Of a stretch of 64,000 bases of DNA, positions 8,813 to 16,944 are shown one piece after another. Each line of letters opens with the position of its first letter. Position 1 is the stretch's first letter. The position numbers were made by a program, and so were the translations under genes. Under the pieces are notes generated by a model. That model searched no databases. It was not told where the DNA came from and was given only the letters and a program-made list of their open reading frames with translations. Origin of the DNA: Burkholderiales bacterium (GTDB taxonomy: Bacteria > Pseudomonadota > Gammaproteobacteria > Burkholderiales > Burkholderiaceae_C); the NCBI GenBank assembly GCA_947453625.1, contig CANGHK010000002.1:62001-126000 (forward strand), in the 5' to 3' direction.

Positions 8813-9907
8813 TCAGCGGCCTTGGACCTGGCCCCAGGCCAACAGCGCGTTGCGCGCTTGCGCCCGGGCCGATTCGTCCAAGAACGACGCGGCCGCCGCG
8901 TCCAGCCCCATCTGCACCAACTCGCTCCAGGCAAACCCGGCCGCCACCAGCTGGGCCGCTTCGGTGCTGTGGGCGACGCGCGACATCAGCCGGTTGTCGG
9001 TGTGGAAGGACAGGCTGACGCCCGCCCGCCACAGCGCATGGATGGGGTGCAAGGCCAGCGAAGCCGCCGCGCCGGTGTGCAGGTTGCTGGTGGGGCAGAT
9101 CTCCAGGTGCAGGCCGTGCTGGCGCACCTCGGCCCGCACCGCCGCGGCCTCGGGCCCCTGCAGCAGATCGGCCAGCCGCACGCCATGGCCGATGCGGCTG
9201 GCGCCCAGCCGGCCAGCCTCCAGCACCCGCTCGCCGGCGTCGGCCTCGCCGGCGTGCAAGGTCAAGCCCAGCCCGGAAGCGCGCACCCGGGCCAGCAAGC
9301 CGGCATGCCGGCTGGCCGGAAAGCCCGCCTCGGCCCCGGCCAGATCAAAGCCCAGCACCCGCGCCGCGCCCGGGCGTGCCGGCCACCGGTGGCAGGCGAT
9401 GGCCAGGTCGGCGGCGCGCGCGATCTGCGCATCGTTCTCGTGGCGCATCGCGCAGACGATCAGTCCGCTGGGCAGCGGGCTGCGTGACAGCCCGTCCAGC
9501 AGCGCCGCCACCGCGGTCTCGCCGGCAACGCCGAAAGGCTCGAACAGCAGCGGCGCGATGCGGAACTCGGCCAGCACGCAGCCGTCGGCGCGGGCGTCTT
9601 CCGCCGCCTCGAAGGCCACGCGCGACATCGCCTCGGGCGTGGCCATCGCCGCCACGGTGAGGTCGAAGCCGCGCAGGTATTCCGCCAGCGAGCCGGCATG
9701 GGCGCGGGCGTCGAACCAGGCCGCCAGCGCCTCTTCGTCCTCGGCCGGCGCGGCGATGCCGCGCTGGCGCAACAAGTCCAGCAGCGTGGCCACGCGCAGG
9801 CCGCCGTCCAGGTGCTCATGCAGCAAGACCTTGGGCAGGCTGCGTGCCTGGCGCAGCAGGTCGGACGGTGTGTCGGGCCGCGTGTTGGCAAGCTTGTCGG
9901 GCAGCAT
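8813..9907 (-). CDS. add: Adenosine deaminase
   Basis: A 364-residue zinc amidohydrolase converting adenosine or deoxyadenosine to inosine or deoxyinosine. Metal and catalytic motifs are present in order: HEHLDG near the N-terminus, HAGE, RIGHG (family S/RIGHG), and the TDNRLMS segment carrying the last metal-binding aspartate. The variant TDNR instead of TDDP also occurs in other bacterial adenosine deaminases. The ATG at 9907 fits the usual family N-terminus. It is divergent from the BMP-family importer that follows and belongs functionally with cdd, punA and deoA further on. It converges with the ArsA-like gene, leaving about 90 bases. Confidence 0.92.
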   Translation of the reverse strand: MLPDKLANTRPDTPSDLLRQARSLPKVLLHEHLDGGLRVATLLDLLRQRGIAAPAEDEEALAAWFDARAHAGSLAEYLRGFDLTVAAMATPEAMSRVAFEAAEDARADGCVLAEFRIAPLLFEPFGVAGETAVAALLDGLSRSPLPSGLIVCAMRHENDAQIARAADLAIACHRWPARPGAARVLGFDLAGAEAGFPASRHAGLLARVRASGLGLTLHAGEADAGERVLEAGRLGASRIGHGVRLADLLQGPEAAAVRAEVRQHGLHLEICPTSNLHTGAAASLALHPIHALWRAGVSLSFHTDNRLMSRVAHSTEAAQLVAAGFAWSELVQMGLDAAAASFLDESARAQARNALLAWGQVQGR

Positions 9908-9982
9908 CGCGGCATGCTAGCGGAGGCCCGGTGGGGCGCAGGCCGCCGCTGCCATCCCGCGCCGGGGCGGGCCAGTCCGTAG

Positions 9983-10010
9983 TTGTCGGCGGCCTGGGAC
10001 TTGCTATCCT
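9983..10010 (+). promoter_or_regulatory. Candidate sigma70 promoter for the BMP importer operon
   Basis: TTGTCG at 9983-9988 and TATCCT at 10005-10010 are separated by 16 bases and lie about 40 bases before the ATG of the binding-protein gene, in the add/bmp divergent gap. The fit is partial at both boxes. Confidence 0.38.
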
Positions 10011-10049
10011 GCCGGACACACCAAATCCAAGCTCCGGGACACCCATTCC

Positions 10050-11018
10050 ATGAACCACGCGCTGCTGGCCACGCTAGGCCTGATTCTGATCACCCCCCTG
10101 GCCCAGGCCCAGCCGGCGGTGATCTACGACATGGGCGGCAAGTTCGACAAATCCTTCAACGAGGCGGCCTATGTGGGCGCCGAGCGCTGGAAGAAGGAGA
10201 CCGGCAAGCCCTACCTCGATTTCGAGATCGCCAACGAGGCCCAGCGCGAGCAGGCGATGCGGCGCATGGCCGACAAGGGCGCCAACCCCATCATCGGTGT
10301 CGGCTTCGGCCAGGGCTCGACGATGGAAAAAGTGGCCAAGGATTTCCCCAAGCTGCAGTTCGCGATCATCGACTCGGTGGTCAAGCTTCCCAACGTCGAG
10401 TCGGTGGTGTTCAAGGAGCAGGAAGGCAGCTTCCTGGTCGGCATGATGGCCGCGCTGGCCAGCAAGTCGGGCAAGGTGGGCTTCATCGGCGGCATGGACA
10501 TCCCGCTGATCCGCAAGTTCCAGTGCGGCTACGAGCAGGGCGCCAAGTACGCCAATCCCAAGGTCGAGGTCAGCGCCAACATGACCGGCACCACGCCGTC
10601 GGCCTGGAACGACCCCAGCCGCGGCAGCGAGCTGGCCAAGGCCCAGTTCGCCAAGGGTGTCGACGTGGTCTTCGCCGCCGCTGGCGGCACCGGCGTGGGC
10701 GTCTACCAGGCGACCAAGGACGCCGGCCGGCTGGCGATCGGCGTCGACAGCAACCAGAACCACCTGCACCCGGGGACGATGCTGACCAGCATGGTCAAGC
10801 GGGTGGACGTGGCGGTGTACAAGCTGGCCAAGCAGACCCACCCGGGGCTGACCGTGCTGGGGCTGAAGGAGGGCGGCGTCGACTACGCGCTCGACCAGCA
10901 CAACGCGGGGCTGGTCAGCGCCGAGATGAAGAAGCGTGTCGACGCGGCCAAGGCCGACATCATTGCCGGCCGGATCAAGGTAGCCGACTACATGGCCGAC
11001 AACGCGTGTAAGTATTGA
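10050..11018 (+). CDS. BMP-family ABC transporter substrate-binding protein (nucleoside type)
   Basis: A 322-residue periplasmic protein of the PnrA/BMP family, whose characterised members bind purine or other nucleosides. A Sec signal peptide (about residues 1-20, ending LAQA) precedes the mature start QPAVIYDMGG. No lipobox cysteine is seen, so it is probably soluble. The segments GGKFDKSFNEAAYVGAERW, GVGFGQGSTM and FAAAGGTGVGVY are typical of the family. It opens an operon with a double ATPase and two permeases, whose reading frames overlap one after another. Location between adenosine deaminase and other salvage genes supports nucleosides as the ligand, although a sugar acid for the adjacent apionate-like operon cannot be excluded. 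Confidence 0.9.
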   Translation: MNHALLATLGLILITPLAQAQPAVIYDMGGKFDKSFNEAAYVGAERWKKETGKPYLDFEIANEAQREQAMRRMADKGANPIIGVGFGQGSTMEKVAKDFPKLQFAIIDSVVKLPNVESVVFKEQEGSFLVGMMAALASKSGKVGFIGGMDIPLIRKFQCGYEQGAKYANPKVEVSANMTGTTPSAWNDPSRGSELAKAQFAKGVDVVFAAAGGTGVGVYQATKDAGRLAIGVDSNQNHLHPGTMLTSMVKRVDVAVYKLAKQTHPGLTVLGLKEGGVDYALDQHNAGLVSAEMKKRVDAAKADIIAGRIKVADYMADNACKY

Positions 11019-12628
11019 TGTTGCCCGCGCCCGCCGGGGCGGTTTCACCAAACCCAACCCCAACCCCGGCCCCGCTGCGGCCCCCCGCCGTGCTGATGCG
11101 CGGCATCAGCAAACGCTTCGGCGTCGTGCAGGCCAACCGCGAGGTCACGCTGTCGGTGGCCGCGGGCACGGCGCATGGCATCGTCGGCGAGAACGGCGCC
11201 GGCAAGAGCACGCTGATGGCCATCCTCTACGGCTTCTACCAAGCCGACAGCGGCGCGATCGTGATCGCCGGCCGGCCGGCGCTGATCAACGGTTCGCGCG
11301 ACGCGATCGCGCTGGGCATAGGCATGGTGCACCAGCACTTCATGCTGGTCGAGCCGCTGTCGGCGCTGGACAACATCATGCTGGGCGCCGAGCCCGACTG
11401 GCGGCTGGACCGGGCCCGCACCCAGGTGCGCGCCGAGCTGCAGGCCTTGATGGACGACACCGGCCTGCAGGTGAGGCTGGAGCTGCCGGTCGAGGACTTG
11501 CCGGTGGGCGAGCGCCAGCGGCTGGAGATCCTGAAGGCGCTGTACCGCGGCGCGCGCATCCTGATTCTCGACGAGCCCACCGCGGTGCTGACGCCGCAGG
11601 AGACCGACGCGCTGTTTGTCACGCTGCGCCGCTTGCGCAACGCCGGCACCACGCTGCTGCTGATCAGCCACAAGCTGGCCGAAATCATGGCACTGTGCGA
11701 CGCGGTGACCGTGATGCGCGGCGGCGCGGTGGTGTTCGACGGGGCGATCGGCGACTGCAGTCTGGACCAACTGGCCGAGGCCATGGTCGGGCGCCGCGTC
11801 AAGCTGGGTCGCGACGCCGCCGGCGCCGCCGTGCAGCCCAGCCCCGGCGCGGTGCTGTTGGCCGCGCAAGACCTGCAGTGGCGTGATGCGGCGGGCGTGC
11901 AGCGCCTGGCCGGCGTGTCGCTGGCGCTGCGCGCCGGCGAGATCGTCGGCATCGCCGGGGTCTCGGGCAACGGCCAGAGCGAGCTGCTGGAGATGCTCGC
12001 CGGCATGGCCGCGCCGCAGGCTGGCACGCTGACGCTGGGCGACCAGACCTTCGGCCCCGGCCACTGGCTGGACCCGGCCCGCGCGCGCCGGCTCGGCCTG
12101 GCCCATGTGCCCGAGGACCGGCACCGCTGCGCCATGGTGCTGCCCTTCGCCGCTTGGGAAACCGCCGTGCTGGGCTTCGAGCGATCGCCGCGCTTTGCCA
12201 GCGCCTGGGGCTGGATGAAGCGCTCGGCGATGCGCCGCGCCACCGCCGGGATGATGGCCGCCTACGACGTGCGGCCGCGCAACCCCGACCTGCGGGCGTC
12301 CAAGTTCTCGGGCGGCAACCAGCAGAAGCTGGTGCTGGCGCGCGAGGCGCTGGCGCCCGAAGTGGCACCCCGCGTGCTGCTGGTCGGCCAGCCGACACGC
12401 GGTGTCGACATAGGCGCGATCGAGTTCATCCACGGCCGGCTGCGCGCGATGCGCGAGGCCGGCGGCGCGGTGCTGCTGGTGTCGAGCGAGCTCGACGAGA
12501 TCCTGGCGCTGGCCGACCGGGTGCTGGTGATGGACCGCGGCCGCATCGCCGGTGAACTGGCGATCGCCGATTGCAGCGAGGCCGCGCTGGGCCGGCTGAT
12601 GGCCGGCGTCGGCGCGGGGCACGCATGA
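11018..12628 (+). CDS. ABC transporter ATP-binding protein with two nucleotide-binding domains (nucleoside importer)
   Basis: A 536-residue ATPase with two fused ABC domains, as in sugar and BMP-type nucleoside importers. The first domain has Walker A GENGAGKST and Walker B ILILDEPTAVLTP; its signature is VGERQRLEI. The second has the degenerate P-loop GVSGNGQSE usual in these fusions and the signature FSGGNQQKLVLARE. The ATG at 11018 overlaps the TGA of the binding-protein gene by one base, and an in-frame TTG lies one codon before it. The stop overlaps the next permease start as ATGA, so expression is translationally coupled. An N-terminal proline-rich extension of about 25 residues precedes the conserved domain; an internal ATG at 11096 is the alternative start. 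Confidence 0.9.
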   Translation: MLPAPAGAVSPNPTPTPAPLRPPAVLMRGISKRFGVVQANREVTLSVAAGTAHGIVGENGAGKSTLMAILYGFYQADSGAIVIAGRPALINGSRDAIALGIGMVHQHFMLVEPLSALDNIMLGAEPDWRLDRARTQVRAELQALMDDTGLQVRLELPVEDLPVGERQRLEILKALYRGARILILDEPTAVLTPQETDALFVTLRRLRNAGTTLLLISHKLAEIMALCDAVTVMRGGAVVFDGAIGDCSLDQLAEAMVGRRVKLGRDAAGAAVQPSPGAVLLAAQDLQWRDAAGVQRLAGVSLALRAGEIVGIAGVSGNGQSELLEMLAGMAAPQAGTLTLGDQTFGPGHWLDPARARRLGLAHVPEDRHRCAMVLPFAAWETAVLGFERSPRFASAWGWMKRSAMRRATAGMMAAYDVRPRNPDLRASKFSGGNQQKLVLAREALAPEVAPRVLLVGQPTRGVDIGAIEFIHGRLRAMREAGGAVLLVSSELDEILALADRVLVMDRGRIAGELAIADCSEAALGRLMAGVGAGHA

Positions 12629-13749
12629 GCCGTCCCGTGGAACTGCCGCACTGGATCGATGTCGGCCTGCTGCCGCTGGTCAACCTGGCGTTGGCGCTGG
12701 CGGTCTGCGGCGTCGTCGTCGCGGTGGTCGGGTTGAACCCGCTGCAGGTGCTGACGCTGCTGGTCAAGGGCGCTTTCGGCAGCGCGTCAGGCATCAGCTA
12801 CACGCTGTACTACGCCACCACCTTCGTCTTCACCGGGCTGGCGGTGGCGGTGGCGCTGCATGGCGGGCTGTTCAACATCGGCGGCGAAGGCCAGGCGCTG
12901 ATCGGCGGCCTGGGCTGCTCGCTGGTCGCGCTGGCGCTGGGCGATCAGCTGCCGGCAGCAGTGCTGCTGCCGCTGATGGTGGCCGCGGCCATGGCCGCCG
13001 GCGCGCTGTGGGCGCTGGTGCCCGCCGCGCTGCAGGCCTGGCGCGGCAGCCATGTCGTGATCACCACCATCATGTTCAACTTCATCGCCTCCGCGCTGCT
13101 GGCCTGGCTGCTGGTGGGCGTGCTGAAGGCCCCGGGCAGCATGTCGGTCGAGACCGGGCCGTTCCCCGAGGCCGCGCACATGCCCGGCATGCACCAGGCG
13201 CTGGCCTGGCTGGGCATCGCCTGGCCGCGCACGCCGCTGAACCTGAGCCTGCTGCTGGCGCTGGCTGCGGCCGTCGCGGTATACCTCTTTCTGTGGCGCT
13301 CGCGCGCCGGCTACGCCTTGCGCGCGGTCGGGTTTTCGCCCGACGCGGCGCATTACGCCGGCATCCGGCCGCGCGGCCAGGTGATGGCCGGCATGCTGAT
13401 CTCGGGCGCGCTGGCCGGCCTGGTGGGCATCAACGAGCTGGCCGGCGTGCAGCACCGGCTGCTGCTGGACTATGTGGTGGGCGCGGGCTTCACCGGCATC
13501 GCTGTCTCGCTGATCGGCCGCAACCACCCGCTGGGCATCGTGCTGGCGTCGCTGCTGTTCGGCGCGCTCTACCAGGGCGGGGCCGAACTGGCCTTCGAGA
13601 TCCCCGGCTTCTCGCGCGACATGGTCACCACGCTGCAAGGCCTGATCGTGCTGTTCTCGGGCGCGATGGCGCAGGTCGCGGCGGCGCCGCTGGCGCGGGC
13701 CTGGGCTTGGTTGCGCCCGAACGCGGCGGCGGGAGCGGGCCATGGATGA
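12625..13749 (+). CDS. ABC transporter permease 1, nucleoside (BMP) type
   Basis: A 374-residue inner-membrane permease of the BPD_transp_2 family with about eight to ten hydrophobic segments. The segments FNIGGEGQALIGGLG and ITTIMFNFIA are typical of the NupP/YufP-like group paired with BMP binding proteins. The ATG overlaps the ATPase stop codon as ATGA. It forms the heterodimeric channel with the permease encoded next, whose start overlaps its last eight bases. Confidence 0.9.
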   Translation: MSRPVELPHWIDVGLLPLVNLALALAVCGVVVAVVGLNPLQVLTLLVKGAFGSASGISYTLYYATTFVFTGLAVAVALHGGLFNIGGEGQALIGGLGCSLVALALGDQLPAAVLLPLMVAAAMAAGALWALVPAALQAWRGSHVVITTIMFNFIASALLAWLLVGVLKAPGSMSVETGPFPEAAHMPGMHQALAWLGIAWPRTPLNLSLLLALAAAVAVYLFLWRSRAGYALRAVGFSPDAAHYAGIRPRGQVMAGMLISGALAGLVGINELAGVQHRLLLDYVVGAGFTGIAVSLIGRNHPLGIVLASLLFGALYQGGAELAFEIPGFSRDMVTTLQGLIVLFSGAMAQVAAAPLARAWAWLRPNAAAGAGHG

Positions 13750-14719
13750 GGCGCTGATCGGCGGCCTGCTGGCGTCGACGCTGCGGGTGTCGACGCCGCT
13801 GATCCTGTGCGCGCTGGCCGGCTTGCTGAGCGAGCGCGCCGGGGTGATCGACCTCGGGCTGGAGGGCAAGATGCTGCTGTCGGCCTTTGCCGCGGGCGCG
13901 GCCGGGGCCTTGACCGGGTCGTTGCCGCTGGCGCTGGCGGCGGCGATCGCGGTCGGCGTGGCGCTGTCCATGGTCCATGGTTTCGCCTGTGTCAGCCACA
14001 CCGGCGACCAGGTGGTGCTGGGCATGGCGCTGACGATGATCGCCGCCGGCCTGTCTATCGTGCTGGGCATCGCCTGGTTCAAGCAGGGCGGGCAGACGCC
14101 GCCCTTGCCTGATGCGGTGCGGCTCTCGCCCTGGTTCACGGGGCTGGCCGCGGCGATCGGGCCGCTGCCGTTGCTGGGCGCGGTCTTGGGCGCGGGTCTG
14201 CTCGGCCACCACGCGCTGGTCTACGGCGCGCTGGCGCTGGTGCCCGCGATCTGGGCGCTGCTCTACCGCACCCGGCTGGGCTTGCGGCTGCGCGCCACCG
14301 GCGAGAACCCGGCGATGGTCGACGCCGCCGGCCTGTCGGTCAAGGGCTTGCGCTACGGCGCGCTGGTGGGCAATGGCGTGCTGTGCGCGCTGGCCGGCAG
14401 CAGCCTGGTGCTGGCGCAGAACGCCAACTTCGTGCCCAACATGACGGCCGGGCGCGGCTACATGGCGCTGGCGGCGATGATCTTCGGCAAATGGCATCCG
14501 CTGGGCGCGCTCTGGGCCTGCCTGCTGTTCGGTTTTCTCGACGCGGTGGCCATCCGCTTGCAGGGCGTCGTGCTGCCGGCCGCGCTGGGCGGCGGCGCGG
14601 TGCCGGTGCAGGCGATCCAGGCCTTGCCCTACCTGATGACGGTGGTGCTGCTGGCCGGCTTCATCGGCCGCTCGCGTGCCCCGGCGGCGCTGGGCGTGCC
14701 CTACGTCAGGGAGCGTTGA
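13742..14719 (+). CDS. ABC transporter permease 2, nucleoside (BMP) type
   Basis: A 325-residue BPD_transp_2-family permease, the shorter partner of the preceding protein (NupQ/YufQ-like). It begins with an amphipathic helix followed by LLSERAGVIDLGLEGKMLLSAF-like sequence, in which the DLGLEG segment is diagnostic of these second permeases, and has about eight to nine membrane segments. The ATG lies eight bases before the end of permease 1. It ends 20 bases before the stop of the convergent GntR gene; no clear terminator is visible in that small gap. Confidence 0.9.
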   Translation: MDEALIGGLLASTLRVSTPLILCALAGLLSERAGVIDLGLEGKMLLSAFAAGAAGALTGSLPLALAAAIAVGVALSMVHGFACVSHTGDQVVLGMALTMIAAGLSIVLGIAWFKQGGQTPPLPDAVRLSPWFTGLAAAIGPLPLLGAVLGAGLLGHHALVYGALALVPAIWALLYRTRLGLRLRATGENPAMVDAAGLSVKGLRYGALVGNGVLCALAGSSLVLAQNANFVPNMTAGRGYMALAAMIFGKWHPLGALWACLLFGFLDAVAIRLQGVVLPAALGGGAVPVQAIQALPYLMTVVLLAGFIGRSRAPAALGVPYVRER

Positions 14720-14739
14720 GCGCCGCCGCGCAGCCGCCC

Positions 14740-15468
14740 CTACCCGGGCCGCGCTTGCGGCACGGCATCGAGCTGGCGGTATAGCGCATTGGCGCGCAAC
14801 AGGTGGTCGCGCATCGCCTGCTCGGCACCCGGGCCGTCGTGGCCGGCGATCGCGTCGACGATGCGCTCATGCTCGGCCAATGTCAGGTCCTCAACCCCGG
14901 GGGCACGCACGATCGACTGGTAATACTCGCTGGCCCAACTGAACAAGGCCTCGATCAGCGCCGGGAAGATCGGGTTGCCGCTGATGTGGGCGATCTCGCG
15001 GTGAAAGGCCATGTCGCGCAACAGGAACTGGTCCATGTCGGCGAGCGCCGCGCGGTGCTCGGCCAGGCGGCGGCGCAGCCGCGCCACGTCGTCGAGCTGG
15101 GCGCGTTCGGCGGCCATGCGGGCCATGCCGGCCTCCAGAAAGACGCGTGCCTCTTTCATGTGCTCGAGCATGCCGGGCTGCATGCGCAGCAGGTGTTGGG
15201 CACCGCCGGCGATCTGCGCCACCAGCAGCTGGGCCGTGGGCACCACCAACCGCGCACGCTCACCATGGGTGATCTCGACGATGCCGCCGCGCGCCAGCGC
15301 CTGCAAGGCCTCGCGCACTGCCGGGCGGCCGACGCCGTAGCACACCATCAGGTCGCGCTCGGACGGCAGGTGGTCGCCGGGCGCGAGTTCGCCGCTGCGG
15401 ATGCGTTGCTCCAGCCGCGCCAGCACCTCGTGGTAGAGCTTGCGACGCGGTATTGGCTCGATGCTCAT
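14740..15468 (-). CDS. GntR-family (FadR subgroup) transcriptional regulator
   Basis: A 242-residue regulator. The N-terminal winged helix-turn-helix (about residues 8-75) carries the GntR signature LPSERDLMVCYGVGRPAVRE; the C-terminal helical FCD domain (about 95-230) has the histidines that bind metal and acidic ligands in this subgroup. It is the last gene of the minus-strand operon apnO-RLP-kinase-gntR, 27 bases after the kinase stop. FCD regulators usually sense organic acids or sugar acids, which fits the proposed apionate pathway. The likely target is the divergent control region at 19066-19254. It resembles NanR in its N-terminal region, but no sialic-acid genes are present. Confidence 0.87.
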   Translation of the reverse strand: MSIEPIPRRKLYHEVLARLEQRIRSGELAPGDHLPSERDLMVCYGVGRPAVREALQALARGGIVEITHGERARLVVPTAQLLVAQIAGGAQHLLRMQPGMLEHMKEARVFLEAGMARMAAERAQLDDVARLRRRLAEHRAALADMDQFLLRDMAFHREIAHISGNPIFPALIEALFSWASEYYQSIVRAPGVEDLTLAEHERIVDAIAGHDGPGAEQAMRDHLLRANALYRQLDAVPQARPG

Positions 15469-15495
15469 CAGCTGAGGATACCGCAGCCTCCGCGC

Positions 15496-16944
15496 TCAGG
15501 CCCGGCCTTGGCGCACCCGACCGAAGAACTCCGGCCCGCCCATCTGGCCACCCTTGAGCACCAGCTGCAGGCCGTCGCGTTCCGGCCGCTCGGACCAGGC
15601 GCGGCACAGCGGCGCGCCTGGCGCCAGACCGGCTTCGACGCCCAGCGCGGCGATGTCCAAGGCGCTGGTCACCGCCCCCGAACTGTCGCCGCCGGCCACC
15701 ACGATGCGCCGCAGCGCCGGCACGCGGTCCAGCAGCCTGCGCATCACTTGCGCCAGGGCCAGTCCGACCTGGGTCGCCGCGGCGGCCCGCGGCAAGCCTG
15801 CGCCGGCGGCCAGGGCGTCGAAGCCGGTGACGGCGCGATCGTCGGGCCCCTCGGCCGAAAACACCAGCGGACTGCGGCCGTCGCCCAAGGCCAAGGCCGC
15901 AGCAGTCACCAGGCGGTTGATCTCGATCTCGGCCGCCGCGCCGTCGCTGTCGGCGTGCAGCACCTCGGCGATGTCCAGCCGCTGCACCGCAAAACCCTGG
16001 GCCCGGGCCCAGCCGATCTGATCGGCGGTCACCGGCGAACAACTGCCGCTGACGATGGCGATGGCATCGACCGCATCGGCCTCCGGCAGCCAGGGCTGGG
16101 CCGGCAGCAGCCCTTGCTGGCGCCAGAACGCCGCTAGCGCGTATTGCAGGCCTGACGACGAGGCGCTGAACAGGCCCGCGCCGCGACCCTGCCAGACCAG
16201 GCGCCCGACTTCGGCCAGCGTGGCCTCGTCGATCACGTCGAGCAGCACCACCGGCACGTCGTCGCCCATCAGCGCATCGCGCCGCGCTTCGCCCAGGCCG
16301 GCCTGCAACTGGGCCAGGTCGATCAGCTCGGTGCGGCGCCGTGTCTGGGCGCCCAGGTGGCGGCGCAGGTCGGCCTCGGCCATAGGCGTGACCGGATGAC
16401 GGGCCATCGTCGGATGGCGGTCCAGGCGGTAGCCCACGCCGTCGGCCACCGCGAACAGGTTGCCGAAGGCCTGGTAACGCTTCAGGCGCGGCGCGCCCAC
16501 CACCATCGGCGACCAGCGACCCGGCATCAAGGCGCAGCCCAGCTCGATGGCCCGGCCGATCGAGCCCAGGGTGGGCGAGGAGTCGAAGGTCGAGCAGACC
16601 TTGTACTGCAGGATGGGCGCACCGAAGGCCTTGAGCCGGCGCAGGCCGTCGGCCAGATGCTCGTCCATCCAGGCCGGGCTTTGGCTGCGCGCGGTGCTGG
16701 CCAGGCCAATGCAGCGCTTCCCGGCAAAGCGCGCCAGCCACTGCGGCCCGGGCGGCGACAGGAACAGCACCGTGGGCACACCGGCGGCGCTGAAGGCATC
16801 CATCACGTCGGTGGAGCCGGTGAAGTCGTCGCCGCAATAGGCCAGCAGCGGTCCGGCCGGCCAGGCGTCGTCGGCCGCGCCGGCCGGGCTGGCGCGGCGG
16901 CCGGGATCTGCCGTGGAGATTGCGCCGGGTGTCGTCGCGCTCAC
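15496..16944 (-). CDS. oiaK: DUF1537 four-carbon acid-sugar kinase family protein, probable 3-oxo-isoapionate kinase
   Basis: A 482-residue member of the DUF1537 (OtnK-like) ATP-dependent kinases. The N-terminal motif CGDDFTGSTDVMDAF binds the acid sugar, and the C-terminal nucleotide-binding domain has the segments AIVSGSCSPVTADQI and VVAGGDSSGAV. Known members phosphorylate erythronate, threonate or 3-oxo-isoapionate. The pairing with a RuBisCO-like protein and a PGDH_C-type oxidoisomerase points to the last of these. I chose the GTG at 16944 because it forms a GTGA overlap with the stop of the RuBisCO-like gene; about 30 extra residues then precede the kinase motif. The frame stays open much further upstream, but that part is antisense-type composition inside the neighbouring gene. 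The symbol is inferred from context. Confidence 0.75.
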   Translation of the reverse strand: MSATTPGAISTADPGRRASPAGAADDAWPAGPLLAYCGDDFTGSTDVMDAFSAAGVPTVLFLSPPGPQWLARFAGKRCIGLASTARSQSPAWMDEHLADGLRRLKAFGAPILQYKVCSTFDSSPTLGSIGRAIELGCALMPGRWSPMVVGAPRLKRYQAFGNLFAVADGVGYRLDRHPTMARHPVTPMAEADLRRHLGAQTRRRTELIDLAQLQAGLGEARRDALMGDDVPVVLLDVIDEATLAEVGRLVWQGRGAGLFSASSSGLQYALAAFWRQQGLLPAQPWLPEADAVDAIAIVSGSCSPVTADQIGWARAQGFAVQRLDIAEVLHADSDGAAAEIEINRLVTAAALALGDGRSPLVFSAEGPDDRAVTGFDALAAGAGLPRAAAATQVGLALAQVMRRLLDRVPALRRIVVAGGDSSGAVTSALDIAALGVEAGLAPGAPLCRAWSERPERDGLQLVLKGGQMGGPEFFGRVRQGRA